A stretch of DNA of 24,939 nucleotides from JANMDN01 sp031376285 (GTDB taxonomy: Bacteria > Actinomycetota > Thermoleophilia > Miltoncostaeales > Miltoncostaeaceae): contig JANMDN010000047.1 in assembly GCA_031376285.1 (NCBI GenBank), forward strand, positions 1-24,939, written 5' to 3'. Both the position numbers and the translations under genes were made by a program. The stretch's first letter is position 1; each line of letters starts with the position of its first letter. The notes beneath the pieces are model-generated. The model had not been told where the DNA came from. It made no database searches and saw nothing but the letters and a program-made list of their open reading frames with translations. Shown in pieces: positions 1 through 6,819 of the stretch.

Positions 1-122
1 CCCGCCTACCCCGCAGCCCATTCCCCCCCCCCCCGGTCACCTCCGGGGCCCCGCCTTTTCACCCCCGCCCGCGTGGGGCTTCGGCCCCTGGCGGACGGTG
101 GTCGGTCGACGCCTTGCGACCC
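1..122. other. Low-complexity C-rich start of the window
   Basis: This stretch is very rich in C and G and contains a run of 12 C at positions 23-34. I see no convincing coding region, RNA gene or promoter. Homopolymer runs of this kind are prone to sequencing error and often occur at contig edges, which matters for judging the frameshifts in the pseudogene just downstream. Confidence 0.6.
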
Positions 123-633
123 ATGGCCCGCAACCCCACCCGCAAGGATGGCCCCATAACGAAGACGCGACAGATCGTGATCGAACGGATGTTTTTGAGC
201 GCCAATCCAAGACGTGTGGGAACTCTCGACAACACGCGACGGCATTGAGTCGTGGTCGGGCCCCGACGGCTTCACGGTGACGGTTCAGAACCTCGACCTC
301 CGCGTCGGCGGTGAGCTGCGCTACGCCATGACCGCTACCGCCTCCGAAATGGTCGAGTTCATTGACGAAGGAGGGGATGGAGCTGGCGAACGCGCTCCGC
401 GTCATCTACACCGACGTCGTCGCCGGGCAGCATCTCGCCTTCACCAGCCTGGCGGACGTCATCCCGGACGTCGAGCCATACGAGGTTTTCGACGATGGTG
501 ACGTTTCGCCAGACCGACGAGGGCGTGCAGATGGTCCTGACCATCGATGCGATGCACGACGAGCCCTGGACCGAGAGCGGTCATGGGCTGGGAGAGCGAG
601 TTCGGGACGCTCGCCCAGGTCCTCGGCGACTGA
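123..633 (+). pseudogene. SRPBCC / AHSA1-like (Hsp90 ATPase activator homolog) gene, broken by frameshifts
   Basis: Pieces of one protein can be read end to end in shifting frames. From ATG 123 come MARNPTRKDGPITKTRQIV and ERMF. Near 195 the reading moves to the next frame (VWELSTTRDGIESW, then GGELRYAMTATASEMVEF). Near 360 it moves again (RVIYTDVVAGQHLAFTSLAD, EPYEV), near 490 again (FRQTDEGVQMVLTIDAMHDE), and near 575 a fourth time (VMGWESEFGTLAQVLGD, stop 631-633). Joined, these give about 165 residues with the order and motifs of actinobacterial AHSA1/SRPBCC-domain proteins, including the GG-E-L-Y core and the C-terminal MGWESE helix. Members bind hydrophobic ligands; the exact ligand is unknown. 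All four shifts go in the same direction (net +1), so either this is a true pseudogene or the contig end is poorly sequenced. Confidence 0.8.
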
Positions 634-885
634 GCGCCACTGCGACGGCGATCGTCCACGACCTCGTGGTCGTCGACAAGGACCACGACGCGCTCGACGT
701 CCCGGTTCTTCTCGCCTGACCGTCGCCTGAGTGCCCGCGCTCCGGATCACAAAAAGCCAGCTTCTGGGTCGGGCGACGACGGCGTGGCAAAGGGTTGTGG
801 CGCGTCCGGCTCGCCTGGATACTCTCCGCGACGTTTGCGAATCGTCAACGATCAGTCCGGGTTCAAACTTCCCAAGGGGGCAGCA
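634..885. other. Intergenic region upstream of dodecin
   Basis: I see no convincing gene here. A hairpin with 8-bp perfect arms (664-671 and 681-688, 9-nt loop) follows the pseudogene stop, and its left arm can alternatively pair with 656-661. It may be the old terminator of the pseudogene. A TANNNT hexamer (TACTCT, near 819) is a weak candidate -10 element for dodecin, without a good -35 element at proper spacing. Confidence 0.35.
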
Positions 886-1107
886 ATGTCAGACGACAGC
901 GTTTACAGGGTCATCGAAGTGGTGGGAACAAGCGGAACGTCGTGGGAGGACGCCGCCAAAAAGGCGGTCGAGACAGCCGCTGGCAGCCTTCGTGACCTCC
1001 GGGTCGCCGAGGTCATGAAGCTTGACGTGACGATCGACGAAGGCAAGATCGTTCGCTTCCGCACCCGGCTGAACCTCTCGTTCAAGTACGAGTCGAGCAG
1101 CAGCTAG
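886..1107 (+). CDS. Dodecin, flavin-binding storage protein
   Basis: The 73-residue product matches dodecin in size and sequence. It opens SDDSVYRVIEVVGTS, has the central SWEDAAKKAVETAA helix, and ends with the beta strands RVAEVMKLDVTIDEG and FRTRLNLSFKYE. Dodecins form hollow dodecamers in the cytoplasm that bind flavin pairs (riboflavin, FMN or FAD) and act as flavin buffers. The start ATG 886 is preceded by a purine-rich AAGGGGG (about 873-879), which decides it over in-frame upstream codons. The stop TAG lies in a CTAG that also provides the stop of the convergent DUF2461 gene. Dodecins usually have an aromatic residue near the flavin site; here a Trp (SWED) is present. Confidence 0.93.
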   Translation: MSDDSVYRVIEVVGTSGTSWEDAAKKAVETAAGSLRDLRVAEVMKLDVTIDEGKIVRFRTRLNLSFKYESSSS

Positions 1108-1871
1108 CCGGCAGCGGGCGCCGCGGCCGTTCGGCTGCGGCGCCCGCAGTTCGGCGCCACCGGGGGTTGATCAATCGGCGACGTAAGCATCGCGCCCCTG
1201 AGCCAGTCATTGAGGGGAGCGAGTGCCGCGAAGTGGCGCGCGCAGTAGTCGACGAATTCGCGCGTCGCGCAGGCATCGGGGACGGGCTCGGCGAGGACGA
1301 CGGAAAGCGCCCCGTGCAAGAGCAGGTGGGCACGGCTGTGGTCAGGATCAAGCCCCGGTGGCACGCGCTTGCGCGTCGCACCGCTCGTCTCGTATCCAGC
1401 CACGGTGAGTCGATCAAGGAGGGTCGCAAGCGTCTCACCGGCTGGGCCGACGACCGACACGCGATAGGCATCGAGCTGCGGCCCCTCAAATCGCCGCATT
1501 CCAGCCCCCAAGATCAGGCTCGTAGCGGTCAGCCTCATGAAGAGGCCGGGTCTGTCCCAGCCGCGCTTGGCACCCTCCCAAAACCACAGATCGAGGCGGT
1601 CCTTGTAGGGCTGCCGGTCCTTTGAAAAGCGCATGTCGTGGTTGATCCGAAGGAGGGATCCGTTGATCTTCGGCTCAGCCGACAACTGCGGCGCGATCTG
1701 CTTCAGCCGCGGCGCGATCTGGCGGATGAACGCGAGGGCCGGCGCGACGTAGTGGCGCTCGTAGTCGTCGCGATGGGCGTCGAACCAGGCCTTCTCGTTG
1801 TTGGCGGCGATGCCAGCCAGGAACCGTCGCGTCTGCGAACCAAACCCCTCGAACCTCTCGCCGCGCTCCAC
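1104..1871 (-). CDS. DUF2461 family protein
   Basis: The 255-residue product has the DUF2461 (TIGR02453) hallmarks: an N-terminal FLAGIAANNEKAWFDAHRDDY block (residues about 17-38), then PKINGSLLRINHDMRFSKD and KDRLDLWFWEG (about 68-100), and GLFMRL. The family is widespread in bacteria and has no firmly established function. The start is GTG 1871, supported by AAGGAGG about 8 nt upstream on the minus strand; a nearby ATG is out of frame. The C-terminal tail (RSRTAAAP and following) is low-complexity and is encoded by the hairpin shared with dodecin, so it is probably not part of the fold. Its stop codon shares CTAG 1104-1107 with dodecin. Confidence 0.88.
   Translation of the reverse strand: MERGERFEGFGSQTRRFLAGIAANNEKAWFDAHRDDYERHYVAPALAFIRQIAPRLKQIAPQLSAEPKINGSLLRINHDMRFSKDRQPYKDRLDLWFWEGAKRGWDRPGLFMRLTATSLILGAGMRRFEGPQLDAYRVSVVGPAGETLATLLDRLTVAGYETSGATRKRVPPGLDPDHSRAHLLLHGALSVVLAEPVPDACATREFVDYCARHFAALAPLNDWLRGAMLTSPIDQPPVAPNCGRRSRTAAAPAAG
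1114..1147. terminator. Strong GC hairpin between convergent genes
   Basis: Perfect 11-bp arms (1114-1124 and 1137-1147, GCGGGCGCCGC and its complement) enclose a loop that can itself pair partly. It lies 7 nt past the dodecin stop, so it is a likely terminator for dodecin, without a T tract, as is common in high-GC Actinobacteria. It lies inside the last codons of the convergent DUF2461 gene. Confidence 0.6.
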
Positions 1872-2078
1872 GTCTCATCCCTCCTTGGCCGTCGTCTGTC
1901 CAGGTTGACCGATCAAGCCGAGCGAAACTGACACGGAGGTCGTCGCAGCTGTGCCATATTCGAGTCAGCTCTCGCCCAAACGTCACGTCATACCATCGCA
2001 AGAGGGCCATACAGGCGCGACCGGAGTGCGCTTCAAACTGTTTACTGACCGATCACCGCTGACGACGCAAGGACTTCG
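1872..2078. promoter_or_regulatory. Divergent intergenic region with a repeated 10-mer
   Basis: This region separates the divergent DUF2461 and aldo/keto reductase genes. The 10-mer TGACCGATCA occurs twice in the same orientation (1906-1915 and 2046-2055), the second close to the reductase start. It could be a regulator site, but no clear -10/-35 pairs stand out. Confidence 0.25.
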
Positions 2079-3077
2079 ATGAGCGAGCAACGACGCTGGA
2101 CCGACGGGCCGACCGTGTCCGCGATCGGGATGGGAACGTGGGCGCTTGGAGGGCCGACCTCAGCCGGCGACCAGCCCGTCGGTTGGGGGCGTAACTACGA
2201 CAAGCGCCAAGCCGCCGACGCACTGCGTGCCGCCTTCGACGCCGGGATCACCCTGTTTGACACCGCCGACGCGTACGGCTGCGGCACCTCCGAGCGGCTC
2301 ATCGGCGAGACCCTCGGATCACATCGCGACGAGATCGCCATCGTGTCGAAGTGGGGAAACCTCATCGACGAGGACACTCGCCAAATCGTCGGAACAGATG
2401 CCTCGCCCGCCTACATCCGGACCGCGCTCGACGCGTCACTTCGTCGTCTTCAAACCGACCATCTCGACCTCTACTTGCTCCACCTGTCGGGCCTTCCGGT
2501 CGCCGAGGCGCAGGAGATGCTCGGAACCCTTCAGGACCTCGTGACCGAAGGGAAGATCCGCGCCTACGGCTGGTCCACTGACGAGCCTGAACTCGCCGCC
2601 GCCTGGACTTGCCAACCCGGCTTCGGCGCGATCGAGTTCGAAGTCAACGTCGTGCGCGACGCCCCGGAACTCGTCGCAATCTGCGACGAACAGAACCTCC
2701 CTGGCCTCTGTCGAGGCCCACTCGGCACCGGCCTCCTGAGCGGGAAGTACGGCGTCGGGTCGCAGATCGAGGATACAGAGGACTTCCGGCGTGTCTCCCC
2801 GGAGTGGCTGAACTATTTCCAGAACGGCCGGCCGGTTGAGCGATACGCCGAGCGCCTTCGAGCCGTCAGCGACATCCTCACGGCACGCGGCCGCACGCTC
2901 GCGCAGGGAGCGCTCTGCTGGCTCCTTGCCCGCTCGCCAAACCTCATCCCGATTCCCGGCGCGCGGACCGTCGAACAGGCAAGAGCGAACGCGGCTGCGA
3001 TCGAGCACGGTCCCCTCACCGCAGAAGAGATGTGCGCCGTGCAAGACGCCTTGGCCAGCCCTCCGCGGCGGCCTTAG
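2079..3077 (+). CDS. Aldo/keto reductase
   Basis: The 332-residue product is a full-length AKR-fold NADPH-dependent oxidoreductase that reduces aldehydes or ketones in the cytoplasm. The catalytic tetrad is present: Asp61 and Tyr66 (FDTADAYG), Lys91 (VSKWGN) and His135 (LYLLHLSG). The N-terminal GMGTWALGG strand-turn is typical, and near the C-terminus IPIPGARTVEQARANAAA provides the cofactor-clamping segment. The start ATG 2079 has AAGGA a few bases upstream. Its sequence resembles the YajO/YakC-like general group; the substrate cannot be told. The last codons overlap the convergent cupredoxin gene by 4 bases. It appears to be transcribed alone. Confidence 0.93.
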   Translation: MSEQRRWTDGPTVSAIGMGTWALGGPTSAGDQPVGWGRNYDKRQAADALRAAFDAGITLFDTADAYGCGTSERLIGETLGSHRDEIAIVSKWGNLIDEDTRQIVGTDASPAYIRTALDASLRRLQTDHLDLYLLHLSGLPVAEAQEMLGTLQDLVTEGKIRAYGWSTDEPELAAAWTCQPGFGAIEFEVNVVRDAPELVAICDEQNLPGLCRGPLGTGLLSGKYGVGSQIEDTEDFRRVSPEWLNYFQNGRPVERYAERLRAVSDILTARGRTLAQGALCWLLARSPNLIPIPGARTVEQARANAAAIEHGPLTAEEMCAVQDALASPPRRP

Positions 3078-3478
3078 CCACTCCGTGGAAGAACCGTGAT
3101 CACGCCGCGCATGGTGCTCGGGTGGAACGTGCACACGTAGCGCACGGTACCGGGGCGTTTGAAGACGACCACCTGGACCGCGCCCTTGACGAGTTCCCTC
3201 GGCTTGATGTCGCGGGAGCGAATGTTGCCCTTGGCGTCGGTGTCGGCGACGGTATGAGCGATCCGTCCGACATTCACGAACCGAACCCGCTGGCCGACGC
3301 GCGCCGTTTGGCGGCCGGGCCGGTAGAAGTACTCCCCCATCTTCACCGTGACCGGCGGTGCGACCGCCGTTTGCCGGGATGTCGCTCCTCCGGCGGCGCC
3401 CGCCACAAACATGGAAGCCGCGCCGATTGCGGCGAGGGTCAGGGCCGTGCTGGCGGAGCGAAGCGAACGAGAAGCCAT
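3074..3478 (-). CDS. Secreted cupredoxin (plastocyanin-like blue copper protein)
   Basis: The 134-residue product starts with a signal peptide (charged MASRSLR, hydrophobic 10-32, small residues before about residue 33). The mature part is a single cupredoxin domain with the type 1 copper ligands visible: His75 (IAHTV), Cys116 and His119 (VCTFHP) and Met123. It would carry electrons or bind copper outside the membrane. The start ATG 3476-3478 follows AAAGGAG. It lies 64 bases downstream of the duplicated exported protein in the same orientation, separated by a hairpin, so the two are likely co-transcribed but may be expressed at different levels. Its 3-prime end overlaps the aldo/keto reductase by 4 bases. 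Confidence 0.9.
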   Translation of the reverse strand: MASRSLRSASTALTLAAIGAASMFVAGAAGGATSRQTAVAPPVTVKMGEYFYRPGRQTARVGQRVRFVNVGRIAHTVADTDAKGNIRSRDIKPRELVKGAVQVVVFKRPGTVRYVCTFHPSTMRGVITVLPRSG

Positions 3479-3502
3479 CTGATCTCCTTTGGAGCTTCGC
3501 CC

Positions 3503-3530
3503 GGCCGGGGCGTGGGGGGTCGCCCCGGCC
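3503..3530 (-). terminator. Intercistronic hairpin between exported protein and cupredoxin genes
   Basis: Perfect 10-bp arms (GGCCGGGGCG at 3503-3512 and its complement at 3521-3530) enclose an 8-nt loop. It lies just after the stop of the upstream minus-strand gene and before the cupredoxin ribosome-binding site. It could be a partial terminator or an mRNA-stabilising stem-loop; there is no T run. Confidence 0.5.
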
Positions 3531-3542
3531 AGACAAGGGGTA

Positions 3543-4376
3543 CTAGCCGACGGTGAAGTTCACCGCGGCAGCGGACGTGGTGTTCGAGTGGTCGTTGTTG
3601 ACCAGGAACACGGCGAGGGTGTGGTTACCCTTCGGCAGGTTGCTGTAGGTGATGCCGGGGGTGACCGACGGTGAGTACTTGCCGGCGATACCGAGCTTCA
3701 CGGCCAGGTCACCGTTCGCGCCCGAGTACTTCGGGAAGTCGAACTTGCCACCGTCAAGTGCGAAGTGCACGTGACCACGGTTCGCGGCGTTTGCCTTGCC
3801 GACGTTCGCGCCGTCGATGGTGAAGTTCTTGAGATTCAACTTCACGTCAACCTTGCCGGACGTGGTGGCGCTGACCTTGGGGTTCACGAACGTTGCGGCC
3901 GGCGCCTTTGGGTCGACCTTGAACTTCAAGGTCGCGGTCTTGCCGGTGTTCGAGTGGTCGTTGTTGACCATGTAGACCTTGATCGTGTGGTTACCGGCTG
4001 GGAGGCCCTTGTAGGTGATGCTTGGGGCGACCGACGGCGAGTACTTACCAGCGATGCCGAGCTTGACGGCCAGCTTGCCGTTCGCGCCCGAGTACTTCGG
4101 AAAGTCGAACTTGCCACCATCAAGGGCAAAATGCAGGTGACCGCGGTTGGCGGCGTTCGCCTTGCCGACGTTCGCCCCATCAATGGTGAAGTTCTTGAGG
4201 CTGACCACGAAGGTGGTGTTGCTTCCGGTGACGCCACCGTTCGAGAGGCCGACAAATGTTGCGGCGGGGGCGGCCTTCTGCTCCTGGCTGGCCATGGCCA
4301 CGCCCGAAGCGGACAGGGCCGCCGCGCTGACGGCGGCGATCGCGACGCGGGAAAAGCGGGAACGTTGGGTCTTCAA
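3543..4376 (-). CDS. Exported protein made of two near-identical tandem domains
   Basis: The 277-residue product has a clear signal peptide (residues 1-29, cleavage after AMA). Two domains of about 118 residues follow (about 38-156 and 159-277). Both carry LKNFTIDGANVGKANAANRG, then H-L/V-HFALDGGKFDFP, LGIAGKYSPSV, PxGNHT and VNNDHSNT. I do not recognise the family with certainty. The GHxHFALDG segment and the G-NHT-I strand recall small extracellular beta domains such as DUF4399. The paired His residues and the cupredoxin neighbour suggest metal or copper association, which is inference. The start is TTG 4376 with GAGGAG about 6 nt upstream. It has no cysteine or LPXTG-type anchor, so it is probably soluble in the cell envelope or secreted. 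Confidence 0.85.
   Translation of the reverse strand: MKTQRSRFSRVAIAAVSAAALSASGVAMASQEQKAAPAATFVGLSNGGVTGSNTTFVVSLKNFTIDGANVGKANAANRGHLHFALDGGKFDFPKYSGANGKLAVKLGIAGKYSPSVAPSITYKGLPAGNHTIKVYMVNNDHSNTGKTATLKFKVDPKAPAATFVNPKVSATTSGKVDVKLNLKNFTIDGANVGKANAANRGHVHFALDGGKFDFPKYSGANGDLAVKLGIAGKYSPSVTPGITYSNLPKGNHTLAVFLVNNDHSNTTSAAAVNFTVG
3582..4199 (-). repeat. Internal tandem DNA duplication (period 366 bp)
   Basis: Positions 3582-3833 and 3948-4199 are strongly similar at the DNA level, mostly differing at third codon positions, with an offset of exactly 366 bases (122 codons). The flanking linker parts are more divergent. This is a fairly recent, or homogenised, in-frame domain duplication. Confidence 0.85.
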
Positions 4377-4799
4377 GAGGGTCTCCTCAATCGATTCGTT
4401 GTGTGCTCAGAGGCGCCGGTGTGCGCCGGCTCTGCAACATCTACGGACGTGAGCGCGCGCTGGATCACACGAGGTGCCGCCGCCTCCGCTCATGTGCGCT
4501 ACCGCAGGGCGCCTCCGTCGATCACGATCCACCCCGCCGTTTCACCGAACTGTGCTCGACCTGCAATGCAGGTGGGCTTCCTGCGGTACCTGGGCGTTTC
4601 AGCCGGGGCACCGACAACCGGAATCCCTTGGGTATGACTACGGCCAGACACGTATTGCCGGTTCTCGTACGGGGTCGATCGTGGATCGAGTGTAGGGCAG
4701 ATCAGCCTCCGTGAGCCCCGAGACGGTTCCGCGCCCAGCGTCCGGGCGTCGGGAAGGCAATGCGATTCGAGCGAGGTGACCGGATCAGACACCAGAGGG
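4377..4799. other. 423-base non-coding region
   Basis: I see no convincing gene, tRNA or known riboswitch. It must hold the promoter and leader of the minus-strand exported-protein gene; a small hairpin (4415-4419 pairing with 4426-4430) lies in that leader. Another short hairpin (4732-4736 with 4744-4748) lies about 50 bases past the stop of the minus-strand membrane gene and may be its terminator. Candidate promoter hexamers are too weak to call. Confidence 0.4.
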
Positions 4800-5306
4800 T
4801 CAACGCCGATCCGGCTCAATCCATGCGAGCACCGCGCTCGGGGCGCCCACGGCCGCGATGAGGGTGCTCCAGCCGATGGCCCAGAGATGGTTCGACGTCG
4901 GAACGTAGTCCCAGATGTCCATCGAGAGGTAGACGGCAAAGAGCGCGAGCGGCGCAAGGGACGCGACGGCGCGGTACGCGTAGAGGTACGCGCGGTCCCG
5001 GACCGCGATCTCGCGCTCGTCGAGCAGCGAGTCGGGAAGGTCGGCCGCCATCCTGACCACGTGGCGGAGCACCCCGACCATCACGAACGCAACCAGGCCA
5101 GCGATGGCTGGCAGCAATCTGACTCCGGCCAGCGCGAGCGCTGGTAAGGCGATCAGAAAAACCACCCAAACGGCGACGAGCATCCGGCGTCGTGCCGACC
5201 CAGCAAACCAACCCGCGAGACGACTCCGCTCGAGGCGCTCGACCTTCCTGCGAAGGCGGTCGTCGACCACATTGGCCGCTGAGGGCGCGTGTGAGTCCTT
5301 CATCAT
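4800..5306 (-). CDS. Small integral membrane protein, partner of XRE regulator
   Basis: The 168-residue product has a charged N-terminal region (RLRRKVERLERSR, about 17-29) and four predicted membrane segments: about 42-60, 65-83, 113-129 and 141-162. Between the second and third is a conserved-looking polar stretch (LPDSLLDEREIAVRDRAYLY). I cannot name the family. Membrane proteins of this sort are often co-encoded with small YozG-like XRE regulators, as here: the start overlaps the regulator stop (ATGA). GGAGG lies just upstream and its spacing fits the second Met (5303) better than the first. Its role is unknown; the arrangement suggests it is controlled with the regulator from a single promoter. 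Confidence 0.75.
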   Translation of the reverse strand: MMKDSHAPSAANVVDDRLRRKVERLERSRLAGWFAGSARRRMLVAVWVVFLIALPALALAGVRLLPAIAGLVAFVMVGVLRHVVRMAADLPDSLLDEREIAVRDRAYLYAYRAVASLAPLALFAVYLSMDIWDYVPTSNHLWAIGWSTLIAAVGAPSAVLAWIEPDRR

Positions 5307-5572
5307 TCCTCCCGTCCGTAGAGGGCTGCGCTGAGTGCCGGCATCGGGTCGAGTGAGAACGCCGCCTCGACTGGAAGCTCGAAGAACCGCGCGATCCGCA
5401 GAGCGAGCACAAGGCTTGGCGCGTACTCGCCCCGCTCAAGGTAGCCAACCGTCTGGGGGTGGACACCCACTGCCACGGCGAGTTCCTGGCGTGAGAGCCC
5501 GCGCTCCGCTCGAAGAACGGCGAGCCGGTTGTACGTCTCTGGTTCGGCTGGGTCTCTTGCTCGTCTCCCCAT
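5303..5572 (-). CDS. XRE-family helix-turn-helix regulator
   Basis: The 89-residue product is almost entirely one HTH_3 (Cro/C1-type) domain at about residues 16-72: LAVLRAERGLSRQELAVAVG, then a recognition helix with HPQTVGYLERGEYAPSL, then LALRIARFFELPVEAAF. It lacks a sensor domain, like the YozG group. It is translationally coupled to the downstream membrane protein (4-base overlap). A perfect 24-bp palindrome lies 17 bases upstream of its ATG, where its own promoter should be, so autorepression is likely. Confidence 0.9.
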   Translation of the reverse strand: MGRRARDPAEPETYNRLAVLRAERGLSRQELAVAVGVHPQTVGYLERGEYAPSLVLALRIARFFELPVEAAFSLDPMPALSAALYGREE

Positions 5573-5589
5573 CGCGAAGACCGTAGCTC

Positions 5590-5613
5590 GATTGTTGTAT
5601 TAATACAACAATC
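5590..5613. promoter_or_regulatory. Perfect 24-bp palindrome, probable XRE operator
   Basis: Each half reads GATTGTTGTATT, giving dyad symmetry with no mismatch around the centre TATTAATA. It is a striking AT-rich island in very GC-rich DNA, 17 bases upstream of the regulator start codon on the minus strand and about 130 bases upstream of the sulfurtransferase on the plus strand. The position and symmetry fit the operator of a dimeric Cro-like regulator. It could affect both directions. Confidence 0.7.
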
Positions 5614-5746
5614 CATTGCAATGAAACCACGACGCGCGGAGGGCGCTCGGGTCGGTCATCGCCAAGCCGTGAGAGGTCAGCTCGCGCGGGAGCGCCGCGC
5701 CCGATACGTTCCAAGGCGACGAACGAAATCCCACCGAAGGATCAGG

Positions 5747-6646
5747 ATGTCTGTCGAGCGTGACCCCGATTTGAAGCTTGCCGCCTATGCTCACCCTGAG
5801 CGCCTCGTGACGACGAGCTGGCTTGCCGAGCGACTCGACGATCCGAATATCGTCGTGGCCGAGTCCGACGAGGACGTCCTCCTGTATGAGACCGGCCACA
5901 TCCCGGGTGCGGTCAAAATCGACTGGCACGCTGACTTGAACGACCCCGTCGATCGCGACTACGTGAACGCCGACGCGTTCGCCGAGCTGATGCGCACAAA
6001 GGGCATCACGCGCGACACGACGATCGTCTTCTACGGCGACAACTTCAACTGGTGGGCGGCGTACGCGATGTGGGTCTGCAGCCTCTTCGGGCACGCCGAT
6101 GTTCGCCTGCTCGACGGTGGTCGCCAGAAGTGGGCAGCCGAGGGTCGGGAGCTGACGCGTGTCCTCCCAGCGCCAGCGCGCACCGACTACCCGGTGGTTG
6201 CGCGCGACGACGCCACGATTCGTGCCTTCAAGGAGGACGTGCTCGCCCACCTCGGGAACGGTCGCCTCGTCGACGTCCGCTCGCCCGGCGAGTACTCCGG
6301 TGAGCTGACCCACATGCCGGACTACCCTCAGGAAGGCGCGATCCGCGGTGGCCACATCCCGACCGCGGACAGTGTCCCTTGGAAGACCGCCGCGAACGAC
6401 GACGGGACTTTCCGCACGGCCGACGAGTTGCGACGGATCTACCAGGAGTCCAAGGGCCTCTCCCCCGCTGACGATGTCATCGCCTACTGCCGGATCGGCG
6501 AGCGATCGAGCCACACGTGGTTTGTCCTCACCCACCTCCTTGGCTTCGAGAAGGTCCGAAACTACGACGGCTCGTGGGTCGAGTGGGGGAACGCCGTCCG
6601 TGTCCCAATCGAGCGCTCAACCGAACCCGGCCAGGCACCGGCCTAG
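5747..6646 (+). CDS. Thiosulfate sulfurtransferase (two rhodanese domains)
   Basis: The 299-residue product matches the SseA/rhodanese family, which moves sulfane sulfur from thiosulfate (or mercaptopyruvate) to an acceptor via a persulfide. The inactive N-terminal domain spans about 20-140 (GHIPGAVKIDW, LLDGGRQKW) and the active domain about 160-290 (LVDVRSPGEYSG). The active-site loop is CRIGERSSHTW with catalytic Cys248. CRxGxR favours thiosulfate, while CG-S-G-T would favour mercaptopyruvate. The start ATG 5747 has AAGGA upstream; longer in-frame starts lack support. It heads the sulfur/Fe-S series. Its stop TAG (6644-6646) is part of the CTAG into which a MITE has inserted, which formerly left only 5 bases between this stop and the SufE start. 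Confidence 0.95.
   Translation: MSVERDPDLKLAAYAHPERLVTTSWLAERLDDPNIVVAESDEDVLLYETGHIPGAVKIDWHADLNDPVDRDYVNADAFAELMRTKGITRDTTIVFYGDNFNWWAAYAMWVCSLFGHADVRLLDGGRQKWAAEGRELTRVLPAPARTDYPVVARDDATIRAFKEDVLAHLGNGRLVDVRSPGEYSGELTHMPDYPQEGAIRGGHIPTADSVPWKTAANDDGTFRTADELRRIYQESKGLSPADDVIAYCRIGERSSHTWFVLTHLLGFEKVRNYDGSWVEWGNAVRVPIERSTEPGQAPA
6643..6646. repeat. CTAG target duplication, left of MITE
   Basis: Its TAG is the stop codon of the sulfurtransferase; the second copy is at 6811-6814. Confidence 0.8.
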
Positions 6647-6810
6647 ATGATTGATTCCGAATTTTGGTGGCCTGGACCCGCTGAGCGAGACCGAGCGAGT
6701 CAAGGACGCAGTGTCAGACCGCATATCGGGTATATGTGGGCGACCAAGGACGCCGAATTCGCGACGAGTCGCAGCCAGCGGGTCGCCGCCAGCAATTCGG
6801 AATCAAGCGT
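6647..6810 (+). mobile_element. 164-bp MITE related to the IS982-family element at the window end
   Basis: The left end reads ATGATTGATTCCGAATT and the right end is its inverted form (AATTCGGAATCAAGCGT), with two mismatches in 17. Both match the ends of the IS at 23962-24935 (ATGGTTGATTCCGAA) with one and two mismatches. CTAG flanks it on both sides (6643-6646 and 6811-6814), the same duplication that flanks the IS. It carries no transposase, so it is a non-autonomous derivative presumably moved by the IS982-type enzyme. A 55-codon frame runs from the ATG at its first base to the TAG in the right CTAG. Internal TATCGG and GTATAT (6724-6735) lie before GTG 6736, which is in frame with SufE. 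Confidence 0.85.
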
Positions 6811-6814
6811 CTAG
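6811..6814. repeat. CTAG target duplication, right of MITE
   Basis: This is the second copy of the duplicated CTAG, 5 bases before the SufE GTG start. Confidence 0.8.
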
Positions 6815-6819
6815 GTCCG

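Noticed and set aside
2436..3536. 366-codon minus-strand open frame opposite the aldo/keto reductase
   Set aside because: It covers both the reductase and the cupredoxin in other frames, has no family features, and is a GC-rich shadow.
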